DNA of 64,000 nt from Bifidobacterium sp. WK012_4_13 (GTDB lineage: Bacteria; Actinomycetota; Actinomycetes; Actinomycetales; Bifidobacteriaceae), in NCBI RefSeq assembly GCF_041080835.1, contig NZ_CP129683.1, forward strand, positions 1,178,001-1,242,000, read 5' to 3'. Under the pieces are notes generated by a model. The model saw only the letters and a program-made list of their open reading frames with translations, was not told the origin of the DNA and ran no database searches. Shown piece by piece: positions 1-9,903 of the stretch (its first letter is position 1; each line of letters opens with the position of its first letter). The position numbers and the translations under genes are program-made.

Positions 1-170
1 CGTATAGAACGAACATAGCTGCGTATGCAAGGACCGTCTCAACCGAATCACCTGTTGACTGGCTCTATGTCTCGACCCCGGTAACCGCCTTCAACCACAC
101 GGTGACGAATGTGCCGTCCAATTCAGTCACCCGCTATTTCCCCCTTCGGGCGATCAGCTCGGCGCAATGA
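1..170 (+). CDS. C-terminal end of an unidentified protein (truncated by window start)
   Basis: The frame beginning at base 3 is open from the window edge to a TGA at 168-170, giving 55 residues with a believable composition (aromatic, Thr and Val rich, for example SPVDWLYVSTPVTAF). No other frame is open here. I do not recognise the family. The alternating hydrophobic/Thr pattern would fit a beta-rich or secreted domain, but this is weak inference. It would be co-directional with valS, separated from it by about 270 bases that hold an inverted-repeat element. Confidence 0.4.
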   Translation, partial: YRTNIAAYARTVSTESPVDWLYVSTPVTAFNHTVTNVPSNSVTRYFPLRAISSAQ

Positions 171-241
171 TCGTTCGGCGTAGACATTTCGATGCTTGAA
201 TGTGCTGGTTCGTGCAGTCCTGAACGCTGCTTCTTCCCCTA

Positions 242-377
242 TTTGAGCCGAGATTGCAAGTTTTTGGCACTTCGTCGAGCATACAGACACAAAAATGGCA
301 TGATATCGGTCCATATTGCAACGATTTCGACGATTCATACTTCACCAAGTGCCAAAAACTTGCAATCCGAGCGCAAA
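242..377. repeat. Intergenic inverted-repeat element 1 (REPIN-like, reverse orientation)
   Basis: Two arms, 242-272 and 347-377, are near-perfect reverse complements; the inner 21 bases (252-272 against 347-367) match exactly and contain TGCCAAAAACTTGCAATC in the right arm. The core between them, read on the minus strand, shares TCGAAATCG with element 4 and TATCATGCC with element 3, so this copy lies in the opposite orientation to the other five. It lies 71 bases after the truncated upstream gene and 61 bases before the valS start. Confidence 0.8.
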
Positions 378-438
378 GCTGCCCAGCAGTGGCCCTCACA
401 ACCCATCTTTGTCACGCTAAATTCATACACTTGCGAGT

Positions 439-3174
439 ATGACTGAGAAGCAAGGACCAATATCCGCTCGACTGACCCCACTCCCCGACCGCGTTGCCGT
501 CGATGGTCTGGAATCCAAGTGGCAGAATCAATGGGAAACATCTGGAATCTATCAATTCAAGCACAATCGCGACCGCTCACAGGTGTACTCGATCGATACC
601 CCTCCGCCAACGGTTTCCGGGCATCTGCACGTCGGCCATGTGTTCTCATACACGCACACCGACATCATCGCCCGATACAAGCGCATGCGTGGCTTCGATG
701 TCTTCTATCCGATGGGTTGGGACGACAACGGCCTGCCGACCGAACGCCGCGTGCAGAACTACTATGGAGTGCGCGTCGACACCTCACTGCCCTATGACCC
801 CGACTTCAAGCCACCATTCGAAGGCACGGAAGGCAAGAAGCTCGAGGCGCGCGACCAGGTTCGCATCTCGCGTCAGAACTTCATCGAACTGTGCGAAAAA
901 CTGACCGCTCAGGACGAGAAGCTGTTCGAGGATCTTTGGCGTTCGCTTGGTCTTTCCATCGATTGGTCGCAGACCTATCACACGATCGGTGAACATCCAC
1001 GCCGTGTGGCGCAGAAGGCATTCCTGCGCAACCTGGCGCGAGGCGAAGCATATCAGCAGGATGCGCCTGGTTTGTGGGACGTCACCTTCCAAACGGCAGT
1101 CGCTCAGGCCGAGCTTGAGTCACGCGAATATCCTGGCTTCTATCACAAGATCGCATTCCGCTTCGAAGATGGCACGCCACTCTACATCGAAACGACCCGA
1201 CCTGAGTTGCTGGCTGCCTGCGGCGCACTGATCGCCCACCCAGACGACGAGCGCTACAAGAAGTACTTCGGTCAGAAGGTCTATTCTCCACTGTTCAAGG
1301 TTCCCGTGCCGATTCTCGCGCATCCGGCCGCCGAAATGGACAAGGGGGCCGGCATCGCGATGTGCTGTACCTTCGGCGATGTGACCGACGTCGAGTGGTG
1401 GCGCGACCTGAAGCTGCCGACCCGCTCGATCCTGCAGCGCAATGGCCGCATCGTCGGCGATGTTCCTGGCTGGATCACCGACGAGCATGGCCGTGAAGTC
1501 TTCGAGGAGACCTCGGGCAAGACCGTGTTCTCCGCACGTAAGATCGTCGTTGACGAGCTGCAGAAGAGCGGTGACCTGGACGGCGAGCCGACGCCGACCA
1601 AGCGCATGACGAACTTCTATGAGAAGGGTGACAAGCCGCTTGAGATCGTGACCTCGCGTCAGTGGTATCTGCGCAATGGCGGCACCGATGCGGCCCTGAA
1701 CGCAGAGCTGATCGAACGTGGCAAGCAGCTCAGCTTCCACCCCGACTTCATGCGCGTGCGCTACGACAACTGGGTGCACGGGCTGAACGGCGACTGGCTG
1801 ATTTCTCGCCAGCGCTTCTTCGGCGTGCCGTTCCCGCTGTGGTATCCGGTCAAGGCCGATGGTGAGACCGATTACGCTCACCCGATCACGCCGAACGAAG
1901 CGGATCTGCCGATCGATCCGACAAGCGACGTTCCGCAAGGCTTCGACGCCTCGCAGCGCAATGTTCCCGGTGGATTCACCGCTGAGAGCGACATCATGGA
2001 CACCTGGGCAACCAGCTCACTGACACCCCAGATCGTGACCCATTGGGCAGAGCCTGGCGAAGAGAACGAGCAGCTGTTCAAGTCCACCTTCCCGATGGAT
2101 TTGCGCCCGCAGGGGCAGGACATCATTCGTACCTGGCTGTTCAGCTCCATTGACCGCGCTCACCTTGAGAATCATTGCCTGCCGTGGTCGAATACCACAC
2201 TTTCAGGCTGGATTCTCGACCCCGATCACAAGAAGATGAGCAAGTCCAAGGGCAACGTGGTCGTGCCGAATGAGCCGATCGAGAAGTTCGGCGCCGACGC
2301 GGTGCGCTATTGGGCCGCATCGGCCCGTTTGGGACTCGATGCTACATACGACGTCGGTCAGATGAAGATCGGCCGTCGACTGGCCATCAAGCTGCTCAAC
2401 GCCACGAAGTTCGCCTTGGCGATTGGCCGCGAAGACGAGAATCATCATGTCGCCTCCGCCGCGAGCGTGACCTGGAACCCGGACGATGTGACCGAAACCA
2501 TCGATCGCGCAGTCCTGAGCCGTTTTGGCCAAGTCATCGCAGCCGCGACAGATTCCCTCGAAGCATATGAACACTCGAAGGCTCTCGAAGTCATTGAAAG
2601 CTTCTTCTGGGACTTCTGCGACGATTACATCGAACTGGTGAAGAACCGCGCCTATGGCACTGCAGACGCCACTGGCAAGATTCCTTCTGAAGCTGCCATA
2701 CAGTCCGCACGCACCACGCTTGGTCTTGGACTCGATGCCTTCGCCCGTCTGCTTGCCCCGTATCTGCCATTCTCCACCGAACAGGTATGGAGCTGGATGC
2801 ATGATGGAGCCGGTTCCGTACACACTGCTGGATGGCCTGACGCTGCACTCTATGCCGATGCAGGCAAGGGTGTGAACATGGACGTGCTGACTTGGTCGGG
2901 CAGCACTCTTGCCGAACTGCGCAAGATCAAGTCTGAAGCCAAGGTTTCCATGCGTACGCCAATCACCAGCGTTTCGCTGAGCGTTCCTGCAGAGGCTGTG
3001 GATGCGGTGCGCTCCTCACTGATCGATATTGCTGAAGCCGGTCGAGTCACCGGCGATATCGACATTGAGACCGCTGCAGTTCCAGATTCCGATGCGCAGG
3101 ATACCGAAGCGCCGTCGATCAGGGTCATCTCAAGCACCTTGGGCGAACCACCGGCAAAGAAACCCAGAAAGTAG
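439..3174 (+). CDS. valS: Valine--tRNA ligase
   Basis: Class I aminoacyl-tRNA synthetase charging tRNA-Val in the cytoplasm; 911 residues, normal for the family. The HIGH signature appears as HVGH in the segment PPPTVSGHLHVGHVFSYTH near residue 60, and KMSKS is present in KKMSKSKGNVVVP near residue 600. The editing (CP1) insertion lies between them, and the anticodon-binding domain is followed by a short basic tail ending PPAKKPRK. The ATG at 439 lacks a clear Shine-Dalgarno sequence, so the message may be leaderless or poorly led; the next in-frame starts would cut into conserved sequence. An inverted-repeat element lies directly upstream; I see no T-box leader. A strong hairpin follows the stop. 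Confidence 0.97.
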   Translation: MTEKQGPISARLTPLPDRVAVDGLESKWQNQWETSGIYQFKHNRDRSQVYSIDTPPPTVSGHLHVGHVFSYTHTDIIARYKRMRGFDVFYPMGWDDNGLPTERRVQNYYGVRVDTSLPYDPDFKPPFEGTEGKKLEARDQVRISRQNFIELCEKLTAQDEKLFEDLWRSLGLSIDWSQTYHTIGEHPRRVAQKAFLRNLARGEAYQQDAPGLWDVTFQTAVAQAELESREYPGFYHKIAFRFEDGTPLYIETTRPELLAACGALIAHPDDERYKKYFGQKVYSPLFKVPVPILAHPAAEMDKGAGIAMCCTFGDVTDVEWWRDLKLPTRSILQRNGRIVGDVPGWITDEHGREVFEETSGKTVFSARKIVVDELQKSGDLDGEPTPTKRMTNFYEKGDKPLEIVTSRQWYLRNGGTDAALNAELIERGKQLSFHPDFMRVRYDNWVHGLNGDWLISRQRFFGVPFPLWYPVKADGETDYAHPITPNEADLPIDPTSDVPQGFDASQRNVPGGFTAESDIMDTWATSSLTPQIVTHWAEPGEENEQLFKSTFPMDLRPQGQDIIRTWLFSSIDRAHLENHCLPWSNTTLSGWILDPDHKKMSKSKGNVVVPNEPIEKFGADAVRYWAASARLGLDATYDVGQMKIGRRLAIKLLNATKFALAIGREDENHHVASAASVTWNPDDVTETIDRAVLSRFGQVIAAATDSLEAYEHSKALEVIESFFWDFCDDYIELVKNRAYGTADATGKIPSEAAIQSARTTLGLGLDAFARLLAPYLPFSTEQVWSWMHDGAGSVHTAGWPDAALYADAGKGVNMDVLTWSGSTLAELRKIKSEAKVSMRTPITSVSLSVPAEAVDAVRSSLIDIAEAGRVTGDIDIETAAVPDSDAQDTEAPSIRVISSTLGEPPAKKPRK

Positions 3175-3211
3175 CCGACTTCTTCTATCTTCATTCTGAA
3201 GTTAGGGCTGC

Positions 3212-3257
3212 AAGTGCATGGAGATGACAGTTTCATGACTGTCTTCTCCATGCACTT
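3212..3257 (+). terminator. Hairpin terminator after valS
   Basis: AAGTGCATGGAGA (3212-3224) pairs with its complement at 3245-3257, and an inner GACAGT/ACTGTC pair extends the stem, leaving a six-base loop. The T-tract after the stem is short, so termination efficiency is uncertain, but the position 38 bases after the valS stop fits. Confidence 0.7.
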
Positions 3258-3311
3258 TCCCATATTCAAGACGAAATAACCGCATATCCATCTTCGCTGA
3301 CGCGGGGCTTG

Positions 3312-3417
3312 CAAGTTTTTGGCACTTGGCAAAGTATCAGACCCTCAGAAGCCGCATAGCTGCGACCAGATCAAGCCAAAAATCAGCGTTTATACTTCGC
3401 CAAGTGCCAAAAACTTG
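3312..3417. repeat. Intergenic inverted-repeat element 2
   Basis: Left arm 3312-3337 and right arm 3392-3417 are 26-base reverse complements with one mismatch. The right arm reads ATACTTCGCCAAGTGCCAAAAACTTG. The core contains AGCCAAAAA, also found in element 6. The right edge lies 15 bases from the chorismate mutase stop codon (minus-strand gene). Confidence 0.85.
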
Positions 3418-3431
3418 AAGGCCCACTGAAA

Positions 3432-3824
3432 TCATGCGAAGACGTCAAGGACACCGGGATTGCCGCCTGACTCTGCGATGCGTCTGTGACGCTTCTTGGC
3501 CTCGGTGACCACGAACTCCCTGTACTTTTCGGCTATTTCGGGATCGAGCCCGGCATCTATGGCTATCCGGTTCAGGCGTGCCATCTGACGGTCCTCGCGC
3601 TGATAGTCGGCGGGTGCAAAGCCTGCCTTTGCCTTGACGACGCCTACCATCGACGTGTATTTGAAACGTTCCGCAAGCAGGGAGACGATGGCGGCATCCA
3701 CATTGTCGATGGACTGTCTCAGTTCTCTTATCTGCTCGACTGCCTTGGCATTCTGAGGGTTCTCGGCAGCCATGTTCCTGTCTATCGTGGTCGAATTCTC
3801 ATCTTCAGGTTCAGCATCGCTCAT
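3432..3824 (-). CDS. aroQ: Chorismate mutase (AroQ-type)
   Basis: Converts chorismate to prephenate, the first step to phenylalanine and tyrosine. 130 residues. After an acidic 25-residue leader the all-alpha AroQ fold is recognisable: the IRELRQSIDNVDAAIVSLLAERF helix with its conserved Arg and Asp, then the VKAKAGFAPADYQREDRQ segment with the catalytic-site Lys and the Asp-x-x-Arg-Glu pattern. It is a stand-alone monofunctional enzyme, not fused to prephenate dehydratase. The start at 3824 has GAGG close upstream; a second Met 17 codons later also has an AGGA and could be the true start. It stands alone between valS (convergent) and rho. Confidence 0.88.
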   Translation of the reverse strand: MSDAEPEDENSTTIDRNMAAENPQNAKAVEQIRELRQSIDNVDAAIVSLLAERFKYTSMVGVVKAKAGFAPADYQREDRQMARLNRIAIDAGLDPEIAEKYREFVVTEAKKRHRRIAESGGNPGVLDVFA

Positions 3825-3994
3825 AGCCTCAAGAATAGCCGGGAGCTATAACCAATCAGCTGACCGAAAACGCATCGGCATCCGATGCATCTCAACGAAG
3901 AATCGCTTGTGGCCAGTGGAGTCGTGCATGATGCGATCGTTTTCCGAATGCTCCTGTTTGCTCTTGCTCTATGTGACAGTTTCGCATCCTTATG

Positions 3995-4112
3995 GCAAGT
4001 TTTGGGCACTCGTCTGAGTACAGACCGATGCAACCGGCCTCATGAGCCGCGTGTTCCACCAGTATCATGCCCTTTTCGCGCCTTTATACTCTGATGAGTG
4101 CCAAAAACTTGC
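3995..4112. repeat. Intergenic inverted-repeat element 3
   Basis: The left arm starts GCAAGTTTTGGGCACTCG (3995) and the right arm, 4087-4112, ends GAGTGCCAAAAACTTGC; they pair with three to four mismatches. The core shares TATCATGCC with element 1 (minus strand) and TTTCGCGCC plus TTATACT with element 4. It lies between two minus-strand genes, farther from a stop codon than most copies. Confidence 0.75.
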
Positions 4113-4273
4113 AATCCCGGCCTGTGAAGCAGTACCCATGAATGTCCGTCAGCCGCAGCCGGATGCAGAGAACGCCCTGCATGCCACCACCATGCGGTCA
4201 TGTATCGTCGCATGCTCCAAGCAGAAGAACAGCCAAGCTTGTCAGAGCTTGACAAGCCATCGGCGCTCATGCA

Positions 4274-4309
4274 AATGCCCTCAATGTCAGAAATGACATT
4301 GAGGGCATT
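4274..4309 (-). terminator. Hairpin terminator after rho
   Basis: A perfect 16-bp stem (AATGCCCTCAATGTCA at 4274-4289, complement 4294-4309) closes a four-base loop. It lies 27 bases beyond the rho stop codon. Only TTT follows the stem on the minus strand, so it may be a weak terminator or an mRNA 3'-end stabiliser. Confidence 0.65.
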
Positions 4310-4335
4310 GTCGCATTGCTGCGGACTGAGCTGAA

Positions 4336-6354
4336 TCAGGCCTGAGGGATGTTCTGGGTCAACGCTGCAAGGAAGTCCTTGTTCGTCATGGTCTTCTTCA
4401 AGCGTGGCACCAGTGTCTGATATGCCTGCTCCGGCTCCATGCCACCGAATGCACGGCGCAGACGATAGACGACCGCCAACTCGTTCGGAGGGGTGATGAG
4501 CTCTTCGCGGCGGGTGCCGGAGGCATTGATGTCGATGGCGGGGAACATGCGCTTCTCGGACAGTTCGCGGGACAGGCGCAACTCCATGTTGCCAGTTCCC
4601 TTGAACTCCTCGAAGATGACCTCGTCCATCTTGGAACCGGTTTCGACCAAGGCTGACGAGATGATGGTCAGGGAACCACCGTTCTCGATGTTTCGTGCCG
4701 CTCCGAAGAACTTCTTCGGAGGATACAGCGCCTGCGCGTCCACACCGCCGGAAAGGATTCGCCCAGATGCAGGTGCGGCGATGTTGTATGCGCGGGCAAG
4801 ACGGGTCATCGAATCGAGCAGCACGACGACATCCTGGCCAAGCTCGACCAGACGCTTCGCCCGCTCAATCGCGAGTTCGGCTACGGTCGTGTGGTCCGAT
4901 GCGGGGCGGTCGAAGGTCGAGGAAATGACCTCGCCCTGAACGGTGCGCTCCATGTCGGTGACCTCTTCAGGACGTTCGTCGACCAGCACGACCATCAGAT
5001 GCACCTCGGGATTGTTGGTCGTGATCGAATTGGCGATGTTCTGCAAGGTTATCGTCTTGCCTGCCTTTGGAGGCGAGACGATGAGTCCACGCTGCCCCTT
5101 GCCGATTGGCGAGACGATGTCGATCAGACGCCCGGTGATCTTGTTGGGCTGCGTCTCCATGCGAAGGCGTTCCTGCGGATAGAGCGGCGTGAGCTTGCTG
5201 AAATGGGGACGTGCCGAAGCATCTTCGACGCTCATGCCATTGATCGTGTCGATGGACTGCAGAGGAACGAACTTCTGGCGCTGGTTGCGGCGCTCCCCCT
5301 CATGCGGAGGACGAATCGAGCCATGGACGGCGTCGCCCTTGCGCAGGCTGTACTTCTTGACCTGCCCCATCGAGACATAGACGTCGTTCGGTCCTGGAAG
5401 GTAGCCTGAGGTTCTGATGAAGGCATAGGAATCGAGCACATCGACGATGCCTGCGACGGGAACCAGCTCCTCCTGCCGTGCATCCTCGCGCTTCTCCTCC
5501 TCGCGGGATTCGAAATCATGGTTGCGGTCACGTCTGTTGCGGCCCCTCCGGTCATTGCCTCGCTCATTGCGCTCCGACACATCATTGCGCTCGCTGCGAT
5601 CCGAACGCTCGCCGCGATCGTTGCGTGTGCCGCGGTCGCGACGGTCGCGTGTACGCCGACCGCCGTCCTGGCTCTCGCCACGCTCATCATTCTGACGCCG
5701 TGACGAACGCTCGCTGCGATTGGGAAGCGCTGCAAGGATATCGTCAAGATCGCGGACCTTCTCATGATCCTGCTCCGCATTGTCCTCTGACGAATCATGC
5801 TTGCGGCTTCTTCTTCTCAGAGGAAGCGGAAGGGCGTTGGAGCCATGAGATTCATCCTTGCCTTCACGACGTTCGTCACGCGCCTCACCGCGCTGTTCAC
5901 CCGCTTCCGTCCGTGACTCGTCGATGCCAAGCGCATCGAAGAGATCGTTCGAGCGACCCTGCCCGCTGGTCTTGCTCCGCGGACGCTGAGCACCGCGCTG
6001 ACCGGCATCCGAGGATGACGAAGGCTGGGCGGCATCTTCAGATGCTGCGGCCTCCTTGACCGGAGCACTCTTGCGATTGCGGCGCCGAATCAAAGAACGT
6101 TCTTCGGGAATTGTCGGAGAGATCCCGGAATTGTGCTGTTCCTCAGCCGATTCGGCTGAAGCATTGACCGAAGGCGTCTGCTTCGGAGACCTGACGGTCA
6201 CGCCCTCAGGCGCGGCGCCACCAGTACGTGCTGCCTGTATGGTCTCAACAAGTTTTGGCTTACGCATCGTGGATGTTCCACGCAGACCCATCTGCTTGGC
6301 GAGCTCTTTAAGCTCAGGCAGTTTCATATCATCAAGATTTTGGCTTGTTGCCAC
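4336..6354 (-). CDS. rho: Transcription termination factor Rho, with Arg/Asp-rich insertion
   Basis: Hexameric RNA helicase for factor-dependent termination; 672 residues, long because of the disordered region typical of actinobacterial Rho. A Rho_N/SAP-like segment ([15 protein letters not shown]) opens the protein. Residues about 50-290 are low complexity, with an Arg/Asp/Asn-rich block at about 205-290 ([19 protein letters not shown]). Then come the cold-shock-type RNA-binding domain and the RecA-type ATPase with Walker A PPKAGKT and Walker [13 protein letters not shown]. The start is a GTG at 6354 with GGAAAGG upstream; an ATG nine codons on is a weaker alternative. The gene is followed by a hairpin and stands as a single unit. 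Confidence 0.96.
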   Translation of the reverse strand: MATSQNLDDMKLPELKELAKQMGLRGTSTMRKPKLVETIQAARTGGAAPEGVTVRSPKQTPSVNASAESAEEQHNSGISPTIPEERSLIRRRNRKSAPVKEAAASEDAAQPSSSSDAGQRGAQRPRSKTSGQGRSNDLFDALGIDESRTEAGEQRGEARDERREGKDESHGSNALPLPLRRRSRKHDSSEDNAEQDHEKVRDLDDILAALPNRSERSSRRQNDERGESQDGGRRTRDRRDRGTRNDRGERSDRSERNDVSERNERGNDRRGRNRRDRNHDFESREEEKREDARQEELVPVAGIVDVLDSYAFIRTSGYLPGPNDVYVSMGQVKKYSLRKGDAVHGSIRPPHEGERRNQRQKFVPLQSIDTINGMSVEDASARPHFSKLTPLYPQERLRMETQPNKITGRLIDIVSPIGKGQRGLIVSPPKAGKTITLQNIANSITTNNPEVHLMVVLVDERPEEVTDMERTVQGEVISSTFDRPASDHTTVAELAIERAKRLVELGQDVVVLLDSMTRLARAYNIAAPASGRILSGGVDAQALYPPKKFFGAARNIENGGSLTIISSALVETGSKMDEVIFEEFKGTGNMELRLSRELSEKRMFPAIDINASGTRREELITPPNELAVVYRLRRAFGGMEPEQAYQTLVPRLKKTMTNKDFLAALTQNIPQA

Positions 6355-6529
6355 TGTATAATGCCTTTCCTACCGCTCGCTGACACAATGTCAGGCGTGG
6401 CTTGAAAATGATTGCAGATTCATCTGCATATGAATATCCGAGGCTGTCCCAGCAATCGGACTCCACATACCTTACAACGCCCCATGGATTCTTGCAAAAT
6501 AAAACGCCATGACTATCCCGAAATGCAAG

Positions 6530-6564
6530 AATCCGGCAAGGTGGTTCATCCACCCTGCCGGATT
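6530..6564 (-). terminator. Hairpin between the FAD oxidoreductase and rho
   Basis: AATCCGGCAAGGTGG (6530-6544) pairs with 6550-6564 apart from one mismatch, with a five-base loop. On the minus strand it ends with TCTTGCATTT, a loose T-rich tail, and lies about 90 bases beyond the oxidoreductase stop at 6653. Confidence 0.6.
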
Positions 6565-6652
6565 CAGTCGCTACTCCTGCCTCACAAATCCAAGTTTCAC
6601 ACCCATGCTGAAGGTTGTGAAGATTTGTGCGAGGTGCAGTTGGAGCGCTGCC

Positions 6653-8269
6653 TCACTTTTCCTCGTGATAGCTTTTCTCCGTATTCACGTTCCATACGTT
6701 TCGTTTGGACGTTCGGCCGTTCTCGATATTGCTCACAGCCTCCATGGCGGTCGCCATGGAATGATCCTGATTATTGTAGTGGTGCTGACCATTGCGACCC
6801 ACGCAATACAGATTACCGAAGGAATCCAGCCACTCGACAAGCTCTGGCATCTGAGGATAGGTGTCGAAGTATGCAGGGTATGCCTTGGGCACCTCTTCGC
6901 GATGAGAATCAATGACATCCTGAGGGCCGTTGATGATGCCCATGCGCGTGAGCTCGCTGATCGCAAACTTTCTGGCGTCATCTTCTGAGAGATTCCAGAA
7001 GTCATCGCCTTCATCGCAGAAGTATTCCAGGCCGATCCACACCGTGTTCTCGACATCCTTCACGAGATATGGACTCCAATTGTTAAAGACCTGAAGGCGT
7101 CCGACCTTGTAGCCGGGGTCTTGCACATAGATCCAGCAGTCTGGAACGATAGGCGGATGCCCAAGGGTCGGAATGCTTGTGGTGTTGCGAATCCTTAGCT
7201 TCTTGACAAGAAGCCCGATCGTGACGAAGTCGCGGTATGGCAGGCCATTGGCAATGTGCTGCATGTCCTTCGGCGCTGACTTCGGAGACTCCGCGATGGC
7301 ATGCACCAGATCCTTCACAGGCATCGAAGAGATGACCTGGTCGGCCTTCAGCTCGACTCGTTCGCCCTTTGCATTGGAATACACGACACCGGATATTCTG
7401 CCTTCGCTCTGATCTATCTCGACGACCCTGGCATCCGTAAGCACCTTGACACCGGCATCGGTGCAACGCTTTTCCACGGTTTCCCAGAGTTGACCTGGAC
7501 CGAGCTTGGGATACCAGAATTCCTCGATAAGGCTCGTCTCCACCTCGCGGGAGTCACGCTTCTTCGGCATCAGCTTCATCACGGCATTCTTGAGCACACC
7601 GATGATGCTCAGGCCCTTGACGCGCTGCGCGCCCCAATCGGCGCTGATCTGGCTTGGCGAACGACCCCAGAGCTTCTCGGTGTATCCCTCGAAGAACATC
7701 GAGTAGAGCTTGCGCCCAAAGCGGTTGATATAGAAGTTCTCGAGATTGTCCTCAGGCAGCTTGTGGACGCAGGATTTCAGATAGCTGAATCCAGCCTCCA
7801 TCGTCAGCTTGAAGCCCAAGGCCTTCAAGGTATTCGCGGAAAGCGAGATGGGATAGTCGAAGAAATGGTGGTTCCAGAAGATACGCGACACACGGTGGCG
7901 CTTGAGCATCACCTTGTCTGTCTTCTCTGGGTCCGGACCTCCGGGCTCCAGATCGTGGTGGCGTCCCAGCTTCCTGTCATCGTACGAGGGAGCGCCCTGC
8001 AGTGGAAGCATCGTCTTCCACCATTCCATGATTCTGTCGTCCTTGGAGAAGAATCTGTGGCCTCCAATGTCCATTCGGTTGCCGTTATGCTTCACGGTCC
8101 TTGATATGCCGCCGAATTCCTTTGTCGCTTCAAGAACGGTGACATCATAGTCGGTATTGCCATTCTTGACGAATTCCCAAGCTGCGGTGAGACCAGCGGG
8201 GCCTCCACCGACAATCACTATTGATTGCCTTTTCCCTGAATCCTTGTCTGTGGATTCTTGTTCAGTCAC
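6653..8269 (-). CDS. NAD(P)/FAD-dependent oxidoreductase, protoporphyrinogen oxidase / UDP-galactopyranose mutase-like
   Basis: Flavoprotein of the amine-oxidase/UGM-like superfamily; 538 residues from the chosen start. The N-terminal dinucleotide-binding motif IVIVGGGPAGLTAAWEF is intact, followed by LEATKEFGGISRT and NRMDIGGHRFFSKDD, which contact the flavin in related enzymes. The C-terminal segment GNLYCVGRNGQHHYNNQDHSM is the second flavin-contact region. Homologues often accompany cell-surface polysaccharide genes, but none lie next to it here, so the substrate is open. I prefer the GTG at 8269 because GAGGAGG sits five bases upstream; an ATG at 8308 would add 13 residues without a good site. 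Confidence 0.8.
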   Translation of the reverse strand: MTEQESTDKDSGKRQSIVIVGGGPAGLTAAWEFVKNGNTDYDVTVLEATKEFGGISRTVKHNGNRMDIGGHRFFSKDDRIMEWWKTMLPLQGAPSYDDRKLGRHHDLEPGGPDPEKTDKVMLKRHRVSRIFWNHHFFDYPISLSANTLKALGFKLTMEAGFSYLKSCVHKLPEDNLENFYINRFGRKLYSMFFEGYTEKLWGRSPSQISADWGAQRVKGLSIIGVLKNAVMKLMPKKRDSREVETSLIEEFWYPKLGPGQLWETVEKRCTDAGVKVLTDARVVEIDQSEGRISGVVYSNAKGERVELKADQVISSMPVKDLVHAIAESPKSAPKDMQHIANGLPYRDFVTIGLLVKKLRIRNTTSIPTLGHPPIVPDCWIYVQDPGYKVGRLQVFNNWSPYLVKDVENTVWIGLEYFCDEGDDFWNLSEDDARKFAISELTRMGIINGPQDVIDSHREEVPKAYPAYFDTYPQMPELVEWLDSFGNLYCVGRNGQHHYNNQDHSMATAMEAVSNIENGRTSKRNVWNVNTEKSYHEEK

Positions 8270-8361
8270 AGATGCCTCCTCTTTCTCTACATCAATTCCA
8301 AAACACATACAGATGCCGTCACTGCCTGCAATCCTGAATAAGACTACATATTGTTGAGAAG

Positions 8362-8676
8362 CTATGGCATCTCTTCAGGAATGTCGATGTCAGATTTCTG
8401 CACTTCTTCCACATTCACGTCCTTGAATGTGACGATGCGGACATTTTTCACAAACCTGCTTGAACGATACACGTCCCAAACCCAGGCATCGGTCAATTGC
8501 ACATCGAAGTACACATCGTTGCCCGCCGAGCGGACATTGAAGTCAACCTTGTTCGCCAAATAGAAGCGTCGCTCGGTTTCGACGACATAGGTGAAGAGCT
8601 TGATGACATCCCTGTATTCACGATACAGGGCAAGCTCCGCCTTGGTTTCGTAATTATCGAGATCCTCAGCACTCAT
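8362..8676 (-). CDS. DUF2469 family conserved actinobacterial protein
   Basis: 104 residues, matching the small acidic family typified by mycobacterial Rv2901c; the run VVETERRFYLANKV and the pattern DAWVWDVYR followed by FKDVNVEE are diagnostic. The molecular function is unknown. The start (MSAEDLDNYE) follows the stop of the upstream acetyltransferase gene by three bases, so the two are almost certainly co-transcribed. Confidence 0.9.
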   Translation of the reverse strand: MSAEDLDNYETKAELALYREYRDVIKLFTYVVETERRFYLANKVDFNVRSAGNDVYFDVQLTDAWVWDVYRSSRFVKNVRIVTFKDVNVEEVQKSDIDIPEEMP

Positions 8677-8679
8677 ATG

Positions 8680-9903
8680 TCAGTCTTTCCCGTCTTCTGG
8701 TGTCTGCCTATGCTTCGTACCCAGACTACGCCACCATGCACGCTTCGACGGCTTTCGGGTGGTTTGGTTATAAGGCCATTCGACCTGATCCGAAGCTTCG
8801 TCCGAGTCCTGTCTGCGACTGCCGAAATGCCAGTTCGATGACGGATTCTCCTCATAGGCCGCGCGCTGGGCGTCCTGTCCAATGGCATCAGGGGAACGTC
8901 GGTTCATGGAATCATCAGACGCTGATTCCATGCCCTTCGGAGCCTGCTGATTGGTTGGTGCCGAATCCGCAGCGACATTCCCTGCCGTCTGGGCATCCGT
9001 CGTCGAAGGCACCTTCGGCGCATCGCCGGTGACGGCGCCGCGACTCACCGCATTGATAGGCCCCTTGCCGATTCTGTCGGCAACGATGCCACGCTTGCTT
9101 TCGATGTGGTGCGGCTCAGGAGCGATGTGCTGCACCTGCATCGCCTCCTTGACGCCTGGATTTTCCTCAAAGACATGCATGCCGAACGCGTCGAGCGAAC
9201 GAATGGGATCATACTCGTCGACGAGCGTGTCCATCACGATGAGATCCTGATACTTCCCAGCCTGATCGTCCCACAGGGCATCGCGTGAGACGCCAAGTGG
9301 AAGGAATCCCAATGACTGATACACAGAAATGGAGCGAGTGTTCTTCTCGGGAATGCTCACCCAGATACGGTGAAGGCCCAGACCGACAGGTTCCGGGGCA
9401 AAGCCATAGGTCATCACGCGGGGCATCGCATCCCTGGAATAGCCACGACCACGATAATCACGGCCCAGCACGACCTGGATCCGTGCGGAACGAGCCCAGC
9501 CATCGATGTCGATAAGGAAGATCATCCCAATGACGCGATCCATGTCGGATTCCTCATCGACCGCATTGTCGGAATCACGGTCTGTGGGTTCTGCGACCAG
9601 CGCCCAGGCAACCGTACGCCGAAACTCCGGATCGCCAACTCCCGATTCCACGGTTTTCTGTCCCCAGGTCCAGGCAACCGATCGGCGGACCCAGGTGCGA
9701 ACGACGGCACGTTCCGTCTGCCTATCCTTGCCAGTGATTCCAGAAGCGTTGTAGAAGGCATCCAACTCTTCCATTCGCGACAGGTCATCGAGCGTGGCCG
9801 GACGTAGATGCACCATCTCCCCCTTGATGTCAGGAATGATGATGCGCTCCGGAAGTTCTCTCGACTGACCGGATAATGACCTGTCCCCAGTGCTGCGTGT
9901 CAT
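8680..9903 (-). CDS. GNAT-family N-acetyltransferase with long disordered C-terminus
   Basis: 407 residues. Residues about 20-215 form a GNAT domain (MVHLRPATLDDLSRM at the start; acetyl-CoA loop seen as GRDYRGRGYSRDAM, the R/Q-x-x-G-x-G/A pattern; then HRIWVSIPEKNTRSISVYQSLGF). RimJ/RimL-type enzymes of this build acetylate N-termini or small amines, but the substrate cannot be read from sequence. The last roughly 170 residues are polar and low complexity and end in basic residues (WRSLGTKHRQTPEDGKD). It is the first gene of a two-gene unit with DUF2469. Confidence 0.8.
   Translation of the reverse strand: MTRSTGDRSLSGQSRELPERIIIPDIKGEMVHLRPATLDDLSRMEELDAFYNASGITGKDRQTERAVVRTWVRRSVAWTWGQKTVESGVGDPEFRRTVAWALVAEPTDRDSDNAVDEESDMDRVIGMIFLIDIDGWARSARIQVVLGRDYRGRGYSRDAMPRVMTYGFAPEPVGLGLHRIWVSIPEKNTRSISVYQSLGFLPLGVSRDALWDDQAGKYQDLIVMDTLVDEYDPIRSLDAFGMHVFEENPGVKEAMQVQHIAPEPHHIESKRGIVADRIGKGPINAVSRGAVTGDAPKVPSTTDAQTAGNVAADSAPTNQQAPKGMESASDDSMNRRSPDAIGQDAQRAAYEENPSSNWHFGSRRQDSDEASDQVEWPYNQTTRKPSKRAWWRSLGTKHRQTPEDGKD

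Larger units (their letters stand above)
3825..4335. other. 511-base non-coding gap between aroQ and rho
   Basis: No reading frame here has convincing composition or a ribosome-binding site. The gap holds the presumed aroQ promoter (right after 3824), inverted-repeat element 3 (3995-4112) and the rho terminator hairpin (4274-4309). The rest is unremarkable sequence. Confidence 0.6.

Noticed and set aside
170..438. T-box or other aminoacylation-sensing leader before valS
   Set aside because: No T-box bulge sequence or specifier hairpin is visible; the gap is mostly inverted-repeat element 1.
3390..3417. Reading the TATACT at the inner end of repeat arms as -10 boxes of outward promoters
   Set aside because: No consistent -35 hexamer lies at 16-18 bases in the six copies; the motif is better explained as part of the paired stem.
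5480..5740. Similar repetitive DNA within rho
   Set aside because: It is the coding sequence of the disordered Arg/Asp-rich block of Rho.
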